DNA of 64,000 bases from Haemophilus sp. (GTDB lineage: Bacteria > Pseudomonadota > Gammaproteobacteria > Enterobacterales > Pasteurellaceae): the NCBI GenBank assembly GCA_019423005.1, contig JAHZCF010000066.1, positions 8,358 to 72,357 of the forward strand. Reading direction: 5' to 3'. Numbering within the stretch: position 1 is the stretch's first letter; every line of letters starts with the position of its first letter. The position numbers and the translations under genes were made by a program. Of this stretch, positions 57,339 to 64,000 are shown one piece after another. The notes below the pieces were generated by a model that saw nothing but the letters and a program-made list of their open reading frames with translations, did not search any database and had not been told where the DNA came from.

Positions 57339-58322
57339 ATGACCGCACTTAGCGATAAAAAAACAGAATGGCAACCTTCCGCTTCAATTAAAAACTTATT
57401 GGCGCGAGCCAAAATCATTGCGGATATTCGTCAGTTCTTTACTGAACGTGGATTATTAGAAGTGGAAACCCCTGTTTTAAGTGAATTTGGCGTAACGGAT
57501 CTTCACCTTTCCACCTTTAATACGGAATTTGTTGCCCCTTTTGATGAACTCTCGAAAAAGCTCTGGCTTTCTACCAGTCCGGAATATCACATGAAGCGTT
57601 TATTAGCGGCAGGCAGTGGACCGATCTTTCAAATTGGTAAAGTGTTTCGCAATGAAGAAGCGGGCAATCGCCATAATCCGGAATTTACGATGCTTGAATG
57701 GTATCGACCGCACTTTGATATGTACCGTCTAATGAATGAAGTGGATGATTTATTACAACAGATCCTCGATTGTAAACCGGCAGAAACCTTAAGTTATCAG
57801 TTCGTCTTCCAAGAATATGTAGGATTAGATCCATTATCTGCGACTCGTCAAGAACTGGTGGAAGCGGCACGTAAACATAACTTTATGGCAGATGAAGATG
57901 AAGATCGTGATACCTTATTGCAATTTCTATTCAGTGAAGTGGTAGAGCCTAAAATCGGACAAGAAGCGCCTGTTGCGGTTTATCATTTCCCTTCTTCTCA
58001 AGCCGCACTTGCACAACTTAGCCCAGAAGATAGCCGTGTGGCAGAACGTTTTGAGTTCTATTATAAAGGCTTAGAGTTAGCCAACGGTTTCCATGAGCTC
58101 ACGGATGCACGCGAACAACAATACCGCTTTGAAAAAGACAATCGCCTACGGGAGAAAGCAGGCTTGCCACAGCGTGAAATTGACTACCGTTTTCTAGGGG
58201 CTTTACAAGCAGGCATTCCAAATACATCCGGTGTGGCTTTAGGTGTCGATCGTTTAATTATGATTGCATTAGGCGCAGAAAGTATTAAAGAAGTGATTTC
58301 ATTTTCGGTGGAATGTGCTTAA
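57339..58322 (+). CDS. epmA: elongation factor P beta-lysine ligase EpmA
   Basis: EpmA (PoxA/GenX) attaches (R)-beta-lysine to elongation factor P. The 327-residue protein from ATG 57339 resembles the catalytic domain of class II lysyl-tRNA synthetase without the anticodon-binding domain: [56 protein letters not shown], the TMLEWYRP motif and [20 protein letters not shown] lies ahead of the start; a GTG at 57321 is possible but less likely. The first codons (MTAL) are an uptake sequence. Divergent from frdA. Confidence 0.95.
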   Translation: MTALSDKKTEWQPSASIKNLLARAKIIADIRQFFTERGLLEVETPVLSEFGVTDLHLSTFNTEFVAPFDELSKKLWLSTSPEYHMKRLLAAGSGPIFQIGKVFRNEEAGNRHNPEFTMLEWYRPHFDMYRLMNEVDDLLQQILDCKPAETLSYQFVFQEYVGLDPLSATRQELVEAARKHNFMADEDEDRDTLLQFLFSEVVEPKIGQEAPVAVYHFPSSQAALAQLSPEDSRVAERFEFYYKGLELANGFHELTDAREQQYRFEKDNRLREKAGLPQREIDYRFLGALQAGIPNTSGVALGVDRLIMIALGAESIKEVISFSVECA

Positions 58323-58635
58323 TCTGCTCAAAAAATATTCATTATTTCTTCGGAAATGAATAAAAAAGAAGAACAAATTGCTCAAAATAGAGCGATCATT
58401 GTATAGACAAAATTCTGAAAAGTTCGATGTGAAAGGATGTTTTTGATTAAAAAACATCCTTTTTTGTGTAAAAAATGTGATCTTGATCCAATTTTAGAAA
58501 ATTGGAAGAGATCCTCCCATTGACACTATTTGTTTATTTTGTAATATTTGCGACGTCTATTTCGGAGATTGAACTTTTTTATGAAAAATTGTTTCAATCA
58601 AAAATCGTAGGTAACAACCAAAAGGAATAACAATT
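58323..58635. other. non-coding region between epmA and the porin gene
   Basis: These 313 bases hold the epmA terminator, a TGTGATCTTGATCCA segment (58476-58490) like an FNR or CRP site, and the AT-rich porin leader. No gene is seen. Confidence 0.6.
58432..58466 (+). terminator. terminator after epmA
   Basis: A 12-bp stem (58432-58443 / 58451-58462), extendable by A-T pairs, with a following T-run. Confidence 0.8.
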
Positions 58636-59679
58636 ATGAAAAAGACACTAGCAGCATTAATCGTTTCTGCAGTTGCGGCTTCAGCAGCAAACGCAGCAGT
58701 AGTTTATGATAACGAAGGTACTAAAGTTGAATTAAACGGTTCTCTTCGTTTAATCTTAGAAAAAGCGGATGCTAAAACGTATGACGCAGCAGGTAATTCA
58801 AAGAAAACTGCAAATTCCGCTTTACGTAACGCAGGTTCACGTTTCGGTATCACAGTGAAACACAACTTAGATAACGATTTCTATGCGTTAGGTCGTTTAG
58901 AATTCCGTTTTGATGATACAGAATCTCGTGACCAATTCGGTAGCCTTTATGCTAAACGTGCTTACGTAGGTTTAGGTAGCAAAGCGACTGGTGACATCAC
59001 ATTCGGTCGTCAATTAACTATCGCGGATGATTTAAGTCAAGCAAATGACTATGAATATGGCTTTATTCCAAAAGGTAAATATATTCCAACTTCAGGCACT
59101 GGTGTAGTACGTTACGACTATAAAGGTATCGAAGGTTTACAATTAAGTGCAAACTACAACTTCGGTCAACGTCATAATGATAAAGGTAGAGCGCTTACCC
59201 CAGGTCTTAAAAATGCATTTGGTTTCGGTGCATTATACACAGCAGGTGATTTAGATGCGCGTTTCGCTTATGGTCACACTAACCTTGAAACTAATGCAAC
59301 ATATAAACACCGTGTAGATGGTTTCTTAGCATCATTAGGCTATAAATTTGGTGATTTCAAATTAACAGGTGACTTTGGTTATGCACATGTGAAATTTGAT
59401 GATGCAAAAACAAATAAATTCTATGTATCTCCAGGTTTTGCATATCAAGTAACTCCAGCATCTCAAGTATATGGTAACTACCTATATGAGCGCGTGAAAG
59501 GCGAAGCTGATAAAGACAAAACTCACGGTTTCTTACTTGGTGCAGACTACAAACTTCATAAACAAGTTGTATTATTTGTAGAAGGCAAATATGTGACTAC
59601 TAAAGAGTACGTTAACGATTCTTACGATGGTAAAACTAAAGACAGAGCTATCGGTGTAGGTATGCGTGTATTCTTCTAA
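58636..59679 (+). CDS. ompP2: OmpP2-type general porin
   Basis: The 347-residue precursor of the main trimeric outer-membrane porin has a typical signal peptide (MKKTLAALIVSAVAASAANA) followed by AVVYDNEGTKVELNGSLRLI, the start of the mature barrel. Alternating hydrophobic strands run to the C-terminal AIGVGMRVFF ending in phenylalanine, as needed for BAM recognition. The loops GNSKKTANSALRNAGSRFG and KYIPTSGTGVVRYDYKGIEG fit Haemophilus P2. AAGGAA precedes ATG 58636. Surface loops vary between strains. The closest family is OmpP2 by eye. Confidence 0.9.
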   Translation: MKKTLAALIVSAVAASAANAAVVYDNEGTKVELNGSLRLILEKADAKTYDAAGNSKKTANSALRNAGSRFGITVKHNLDNDFYALGRLEFRFDDTESRDQFGSLYAKRAYVGLGSKATGDITFGRQLTIADDLSQANDYEYGFIPKGKYIPTSGTGVVRYDYKGIEGLQLSANYNFGQRHNDKGRALTPGLKNAFGFGALYTAGDLDARFAYGHTNLETNATYKHRVDGFLASLGYKFGDFKLTGDFGYAHVKFDDAKTNKFYVSPGFAYQVTPASQVYGNYLYERVKGEADKDKTHGFLLGADYKLHKQVVLFVEGKYVTTKEYVNDSYDGKTKDRAIGVGMRVFF

Positions 59680-59701
59680 TCTTTGATTAGATAAGAATCT
59701 T

Positions 59702-59731
59702 AAAAGGCGAATCGAAAGGTTCGCCTTTTTG
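59702..59731 (+). terminator. terminator after the porin gene
   Basis: A perfect 10-bp stem (59702-59711 / 59720-59729) with an 8-base loop and T-run. Confidence 0.85.
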
Positions 59732-59741
59732 TTTATTTTTT

Positions 59742-59913
59742 AAATCTCCCCAACTCTTTTTAAATCTCCCCAAACCCCTCTTTACAAAAGAGGGGCTTTT
59801 TTTATGAGTTACTTTTAATATTTTAGGGAGTATTTGAGAGAGTTAAGAACGGAGAACGTTTATGAGGCTATTAAGCTCCCCCTCTTTCGTAAAGAGGGGG
59901 CGGGGGGAGATTT
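59742..59913. repeat. palindromic repeat element with AAATCTCCCC ends
   Basis: AAATCTCCCC occurs at 59742 and 59762 and its complement GGGGAGATTT at 59904-59913, giving inverted ends. Inside are two hairpins sharing CCCCTCTTT/AAAGAGGGG (59775-59795 and 59878-59900), with 3-base loops. The layout resembles a small non-coding repeat of the MITE or REP type. Confidence 0.65.
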
Positions 59914-59914
59914 C

Positions 59915-60886
59915 CTACTTCAACTTATCCAACACCAATTTCCCCATCATTTCAATATGGGCTTTTTCAGCATTCAATGCAGGGATATAGTGATAAGACA
60001 CACCACCATGATTTAAGAACGTCTCTTTATTTTCAACCTCAATTTCTTCTAAGGTTTCTAAGCAATCCACCGAAAAACCTGGGCAAATTACCGCGATTTT
60101 TTGAATCCCTTGAGAAGCCGCTTCTTCTAAAAAGTGATCGGTATAAGGCTGTAACCATTCTTCACGGCCAAAACGAGATTGGAACGTCATATTCCATTGG
60201 TTTTCTGTGAGACCTAATTTATCCACAATGGCAATCGTGGTTTGTTTACAATGCTGACGATAATAATCACCCATATTCTCATAACGTAATGGAATGCCAT
60301 GATAAGAAAAGAGTAAAAACTCATCGGGTTTTAACCGCACTTTGATGGAATCCACCAACGCATTAATGTAGTTTTCATCAAGATGATAAGAATGAATAAA
60401 CTCAAAAGGTACAATATTGCGTTCTTGTGCAATCGCACGATTGAAAGCATCGATTAATGCGCCTGTTGTGGTGCTGGAATATTGTGGATAAAGCGGCAAC
60501 ACAATCATGCGTTCCACCTCATTTTTGAGTAAATTTTTGACCGCACTTTGCATCGAAGGATTGCCGTAAGTCATGGCAATTTCGACTTGTGCATTGATGC
60601 CTTGTTCAGTCAAATAAGCTTGTAAACCCTCTTGTTGTTGCTTTGTAATCGCAAGCAGGGGAGAGCCTTGTTCTGTCCAAATAGATTGATAATTTTGTGC
60701 AATGCGTTTAGAGCGCATCGGTAAAATAATGGCTTTTAAAAGGGGATACCATTTCCAACGAGGTAAATCGACCACGCGAGGATCCATTAAAAATTCCCAC
60801 AAATAACGAGAGATCGCCGCGGGTTGAGGGGCATCAGGCGTACCAAGGTTCGCTAAAATGATACCGATTTTTTGAGTTGTAATCAT
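59915..60886 (-). CDS. hemH: ferrochelatase
   Basis: HemH inserts ferrous iron into protoporphyrin IX, the last step of heme synthesis. Only the terminal step is seen in this window, so heme independence cannot be judged. The 323-residue protein from ATG 60886 shows [20 protein letters not shown], the [14 protein letters not shown] motif with active-site residues, [14 protein letters not shown] containing the conserved histidine, and [20 protein letters not shown]. The start overlaps the menI stop (ATGA), so the two are coupled. Confidence 0.95.
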   Translation of the reverse strand: MITTQKIGIILANLGTPDAPQPAAISRYLWEFLMDPRVVDLPRWKWYPLLKAIILPMRSKRIAQNYQSIWTEQGSPLLAITKQQQEGLQAYLTEQGINAQVEIAMTYGNPSMQSAVKNLLKNEVERMIVLPLYPQYSSTTTGALIDAFNRAIAQERNIVPFEFIHSYHLDENYINALVDSIKVRLKPDEFLLFSYHGIPLRYENMGDYYRQHCKQTTIAIVDKLGLTENQWNMTFQSRFGREEWLQPYTDHFLEEAASQGIQKIAVICPGFSVDCLETLEEIEVENKETFLNHGGVSYHYIPALNAEKAHIEMMGKLVLDKLK

Positions 60887-61302
60887 AAATGTTTGATATA
60901 AAGCGTTAATCGAGAGACGCAGCAAAGTTTATCTTGTTCATCGCGAATGTCAATTTGCCAAACATGGGTATTTTGACTTAAAGCAATTGGTGTTGCCTTT
61001 GCGGTAACAAAACCTTTTTTCACTGGGCGAAGATGATTAGCGTTGATATCCAATCCTAAGGCAACTTGACCTTCTTCTATGCTGAGAAATCCCGCCAAAG
61101 AGCCAATGGTTTCAGCCAATGCCACAGAGACGCCACCATGTAATAAGCCGAAAGGCTGAGTGGTGCGATGATCAACGGGCATTTTTGCCTCAATCCAGTT
61201 TTCACCATAAGCCGAAATTTTAATGCCTAAATGCCCAACAGCACAATGTTTCCCCATTTCATTGAGCTGTTCAAGCGTGAACGCTTTTTTCCAGATTGTC
61301 AT
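60883..61302 (-). CDS. menI: hotdog-fold thioesterase, probable DHNA-CoA hydrolase
   Basis: The 139-residue hotdog thioesterase (PaaI-like) has the active-site stretch [20 protein letters not shown], with the catalytic glutamate and upstream HGG typical of YdiI/MenI and of H. influenzae HI1161. YdiI hydrolyses DHNA-CoA in menaquinone synthesis, and other men genes lie in this window; broader acyl-CoA activity is possible. It precedes hemH with a four-base overlap, the same order as HI1161-HI1160. Confidence 0.85.
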   Translation of the reverse strand: MTIWKKAFTLEQLNEMGKHCAVGHLGIKISAYGENWIEAKMPVDHRTTQPFGLLHGGVSVALAETIGSLAGFLSIEEGQVALGLDINANHLRPVKKGFVTAKATPIALSQNTHVWQIDIRDEQDKLCCVSRLTLYIKHL

Positions 61303-61704
61303 GCCTTTCTTCCTTAATTAATCTTATTCGCTTGCTTTAGTTTGATATAAATCCTCCCTTTCGTAAAGGGATAGATAAATGATGGAATTTTTTACATCTT
61401 CAAATTTGTTTATTTTTTATCCGAAATTTACAATTATTTACATATTTTAATAAAATTTAATGTAAATCTTTACATATATTTACAAAGGGAGTGTTTTATC
61501 TTAATTGCTTGTAATTTTTAATAAATCTTTTTTTTTGATGCTTCCTTTTTATACAAAGTTCGCTTAAAATAAGGTGTTCTGACCAGAAGGGTAAGGGAAA
61601 CTATTGGCTAAATTTGTTGTCGCCGCCTTTTTGATGCTGAATTTTTTGGTGCTGTTGTCCGCGCAACAGCTTCTCAACAATCCTAATAAAAAGGAATAAA
61701 ACTC
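61303..61704. other. long AT-rich leader region upstream of the adhesin
   Basis: These 402 bases contain a short CTCCCTTTCGTAAAGGGA palindrome (about 61352-61369) related to the repeat at 59742, a run of nine T (61528-61536), and a GCTGTTG/CAACAGC hairpin (61651-61670) in the probable adhesin leader. No gene is convincing. Confidence 0.6.
61528..61536 (+). repeat. nine-T homopolymer upstream of the adhesin
   Basis: A T9 tract lies about 170 bases ahead of the adhesin start, within the likely promoter region. Such tracts can slip and vary promoter spacing, which controls several surface proteins in related pathogens; here it is only a candidate. Confidence 0.5.
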
Positions 61705-64000
61705 ATGAACAAAGTGTTTAAAGTTATTTGGAATCATGCTACACAAACGTGGACAGCTGTTTCTGAACTTGGGCATGCTAAGGGTAAAACCAAGTCTAAA
61801 AAGATCGTTAAATTGACCGCACTTGCGGGGGCTGTAATTGGTTCATTGGCGGTATCTCAATCAGCAATGGCTGCAGCAGATCTTACAACTAATGATGCAG
61901 TTAATGTTGCGCCAAATAACGTACCAAATCCTACTGCTGGACGCGAAGCTGTTGCTGTAGGTGCTAATGCAAGTGCCTCTCAGCAACACGCAATTGCGAT
62001 TGGTAGAAATGCTGCTGCTAATTGGACCAATACTATTGCTATTGGTAAAGATACTGTAGCAAACAAAGACCATGCATTGGCGCTGACTACAGGTGCTCAG
62101 GCTACTGGTGTTCAATCGGTTGCTATTGGTTCATTCAGTAATAGTACTGCAGATTCTTCTGTTGCTGTTGGTCAAGAGTCAAAATCTACAGGTTCTGCTG
62201 CTGTTGCTACTGGTTATTTGGCAAATGCAGCTGCGGCTAATACTGTTGCTACAGGTAAAAGTGCTACTGCAACTGTTGATAATGCGGTTGCAGTTGGTGT
62301 TCAAACTAATGCTAGCGCTCGTAATGCCATGGCATTAGGTGGATATTCTGAGGCTTCTGCTGAACGTGCGACAGCAGTGGGTGCAGCATCAAAAGCATCA
62401 GGCACTGCTTCATTTGCGGGTGGTACGTCTGCTAATGCTTCAGGTGCTAATTCTGTAGCTGTCGGCGGTTCAATGACTCCAGCGGATGCCGCTCAAGCAT
62501 CAGGCGCAGAATCTATCGCTGTAGGTCATAGATCAAGTGCGACTAAACAAGATTCAACAGCAATCGGTGTTGCTGCTACTTCTACAGGTAACTTCGCATT
62601 AGCAATGGGTAGTGGTGCAAACTCTGCTGGTCATGGTTCAATTTCAACAGGTTTTAACTCTAAAGCAACTGAAAATGGTGCGATTGCAACTGGTACGCAA
62701 GCAAATGCAAGTAAAGTAGGTAGCGTTGCTATTGGTTCAAATGCTAAAGCTGAACATGAAAATTCAGTAGCGCTAGGCACAGGTTCTGTTACTGGTGATA
62801 AAGCTCCATTTGCAAATTTAGAGATTGCAGGCAAAAACTATGACTTTGCGGGAACTAAGTTAGATGGTGTTGTAAGCATTGGTACAAAAGATAAAGAACG
62901 TCAAATTCAAAACGTAGGTGCGGGTCGTATTTCTAAAACTTCAACTGATGCAGTTAACGGCTCTCAATTATATGCGGTAGCTGATGCTGTAAGTAATCAC
63001 CATTGGGTTATCGGCGGTAACACCACTGCTCAGAATACAGGTGCTCCTCAAGTCAGTAATCACTCTGATGTTAAAAATAATGACGTCGTAGAATTCCAAA
63101 ATGGTAATGGTACTAAAGCAACTATCGAACATACTGAAGCTAGCAAAAGCTCAGGTACTCCAGCAAAAACAGTTGTTAAATACCACGCAAATATCGTAAA
63201 TGGTGACAATACTGAAGTAGTAACTAATGCTGATGGTTCAATTAAAATCAATGCAAAAGCCGGTAAAGATACTACTGCAGCAGTGACTACTAAAACTCCA
63301 GATGCATTAAAAGTAACAAGTAAAACTGAGAACAATGTAACTACTTATAATGTAGATGCACAAACAGGTTCTATTTCTACAACCGATGCAGGCTCTGCAA
63401 CCTTCAAAGAAAATGGCGATGCGGCAACTGGCGGGAACTTTGGTTCTCGTCTAACCAATGTAAGCACTGTAACGGATATCGTTAACAATGTTTCATGGCA
63501 TTTAAATTCATCTGCAGTTCCTGGTTCAGGCGGTAAAATTACTGATGGTAGTGATACAAAAGCTGCGGATGTTAAAGCATCAAATACTGTAAATATCAAT
63601 GCAGGTAAAAACATTGAGATTAAACGTAACGGTACCACCATTGAAATCAGCTCAACTGCTGCTGGTGAGAAAGGTGACACTGGTGCAACCGGTGCGAAAG
63701 GTGACACTGGTGAAAAAGGTGGCAGCATCACTGGTGAAGTTGTTGATAACGGCGACGGCACCCACACAATCACTATTACTGATTTAGAGACTGGTTCAGT
63801 TACTACAACTATCGTTAAAGACGGTAAAAACGGTAAAGACGGTAAAGACGGTGCTACTGGTGCTAAAGGTGACACTGGTGCAACCGGCGCGAAAGGTGAA
63901 AAAGGTGACACCGGTGCAGCAGGTGCTAAAGGTGATACTGGTGCCAAAGGTGAAAAAGGTGACACTGGTGCAGCTGGTGCGAAAGGTGAAAAAGGTGACA
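61705..64000 (+). CDS. trimeric autotransporter adhesin with collagen-like repeats (5' part)
   Basis: The open frame starts at ATG 61705 (AAGGAATAAAACTC upstream) and runs off the window, so more than 765 residues are present. It has an extended signal peptide (MNKVFKVIWNHATQTWTAVS, ESPR type) with predicted cleavage near residue 56. A YadA-like head follows, with many repeats of AVGxxAxA...AIAIG type (about residues 70-360), then stalk/neck regions with DAVNGSQLYAV (about residue 415). Collagen-like Gly-X-Y runs come last (63664-63723 and from 63823, mostly GDT, GAT, GAK, GEK). The C-terminal anchor is outside the window. A USS encodes LTAL (residues 37-40) of the signal peptide. Confidence 0.93.
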   Translation, partial: MNKVFKVIWNHATQTWTAVSELGHAKGKTKSKKIVKLTALAGAVIGSLAVSQSAMAAADLTTNDAVNVAPNNVPNPTAGREAVAVGANASASQQHAIAIGRNAAANWTNTIAIGKDTVANKDHALALTTGAQATGVQSVAIGSFSNSTADSSVAVGQESKSTGSAAVATGYLANAAAANTVATGKSATATVDNAVAVGVQTNASARNAMALGGYSEASAERATAVGAASKASGTASFAGGTSANASGANSVAVGGSMTPADAAQASGAESIAVGHRSSATKQDSTAIGVAATSTGNFALAMGSGANSAGHGSISTGFNSKATENGAIATGTQANASKVGSVAIGSNAKAEHENSVALGTGSVTGDKAPFANLEIAGKNYDFAGTKLDGVVSIGTKDKERQIQNVGAGRISKTSTDAVNGSQLYAVADAVSNHHWVIGGNTTAQNTGAPQVSNHSDVKNNDVVEFQNGNGTKATIEHTEASKSSGTPAKTVVKYHANIVNGDNTEVVTNADGSIKINAKAGKDTTAAVTTKTPDALKVTSKTENNVTTYNVDAQTGSISTTDAGSATFKENGDAATGGNFGSRLTNVSTVTDIVNNVSWHLNSSAVPGSGGKITDGSDTKAADVKASNTVNINAGKNIEIKRNGTTIEISSTAAGEKGDTGATGAKGDTGEKGGSITGEVVDNGDGTHTITITDLETGSVTTTIVKDGKNGKDGKDGATGAKGDTGATGAKGEKGDTGAAGAKGDTGAKGEKGDTGAAGAKGEKGD
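63664..64000 (+). repeat. collagen-like Gly-X-Y repeat tract in the adhesin
   Basis: Units such as GDT, GAT, GAK, GEK and GKD repeat in phase from 63664 to 63723 and again from 63823 to the window end, separated by a 33-residue non-repeat domain. The DNA repeats of 9, 18 and 27 bases are nearly identical, so copy number may vary. Confidence 0.9.

Noticed and set aside
61861..62338. Additional frames within the adhesin head
   Set aside because: They are shadows of the repeated head codons in the large adhesin frame.
63345..63965. Long minus-strand frame rich in Pro, Ser and Val opposite the adhesin
   Set aside because: It is the mirror of the Gly-X-Y repeats of the adhesin; it has no independent start signal.

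Overview
The window is Pasteurellaceae chromosome of the Haemophilus type, plausibly close to H. parainfluenzae or H. haemolyticus (species is inference). The evidence is the density of the Haemophilus DNA-uptake sequence (USS core AAGTGCGGT or its complement), which occurs singly, inside genes, and as inverted pairs that act as terminators. Supporting signs are an OmpP2-type porin, ExbB/ExbD/TonB proteins of Haemophilus form, and gene neighbourhoods known from H. influenzae, here rearranged. The DNA is AT-rich.

Layout. 1-9.0 kb: menaquinone and shikimate genes (menB end, menC, aroQ), then accB-accC-yhdT-panF-EamA transporter-prmA and dusB-fis. 9-14.6 kb: exbB-exbD-tonB, bcp, dapA, bamC, a small unknown, arfA with a terminator inside its reading frame, and an ArsC-like reductase. 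14.7-19.6 kb: perM, trmO, menA-rraA and a DASS carboxylate transporter. 19.6-30 kb: plsB, lexA with two SOS boxes, dapF, an alpha-carbonic anhydrase, djlA-dusC, rph-pyrE, dauA, and tRNA-Ser(GGA).

30.13-41.27 kb is an 11.1-kb integrated element using the 3' end of tRNA-Ser as attachment site (14-bp direct repeat). All its genes lie on the + strand: a P4-type integrase, an AlpA regulator, a coiled-coil protein, a P2-family major capsid protein, a StbD/StbE-like toxin-antitoxin cassette, a second AlpA, an Ogr/Delta-like zinc-finger activator, a possible Icd/Ash-like protein, further helix-turn-helix proteins and a DUF927 replication ATPase. It ends in a repeat-rich, origin-like segment. There is no portal, terminase, tail or lysis gene. 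It therefore reads as a satellite of a P2-like helper phage that brings its own capsid protein, and it is the most interesting part of the window.

41.4-64 kb: tRNA-Arg(UCU), tRNA-Pro(UGG), folD, ndh, an HI_0552-like gene and apaH. A lipooligosaccharide glycosyltransferase set (GT25, GT8, GT4, GT9, GT25) is interleaved with rsmA and infA. Then come rpsF-priB-rpsR-rplI, frdABCD, epmA, an OmpP2-like porin, a small palindromic repeat element, menI-hemH, and the start of a large trimeric autotransporter adhesin with collagen-like repeats that runs off the window.

Together menB, menC, menA, menI, ndh and frdABCD supply much of a menaquinone-based anaerobic fumarate respiration. exbBD-tonB and hemH serve iron and heme metabolism.
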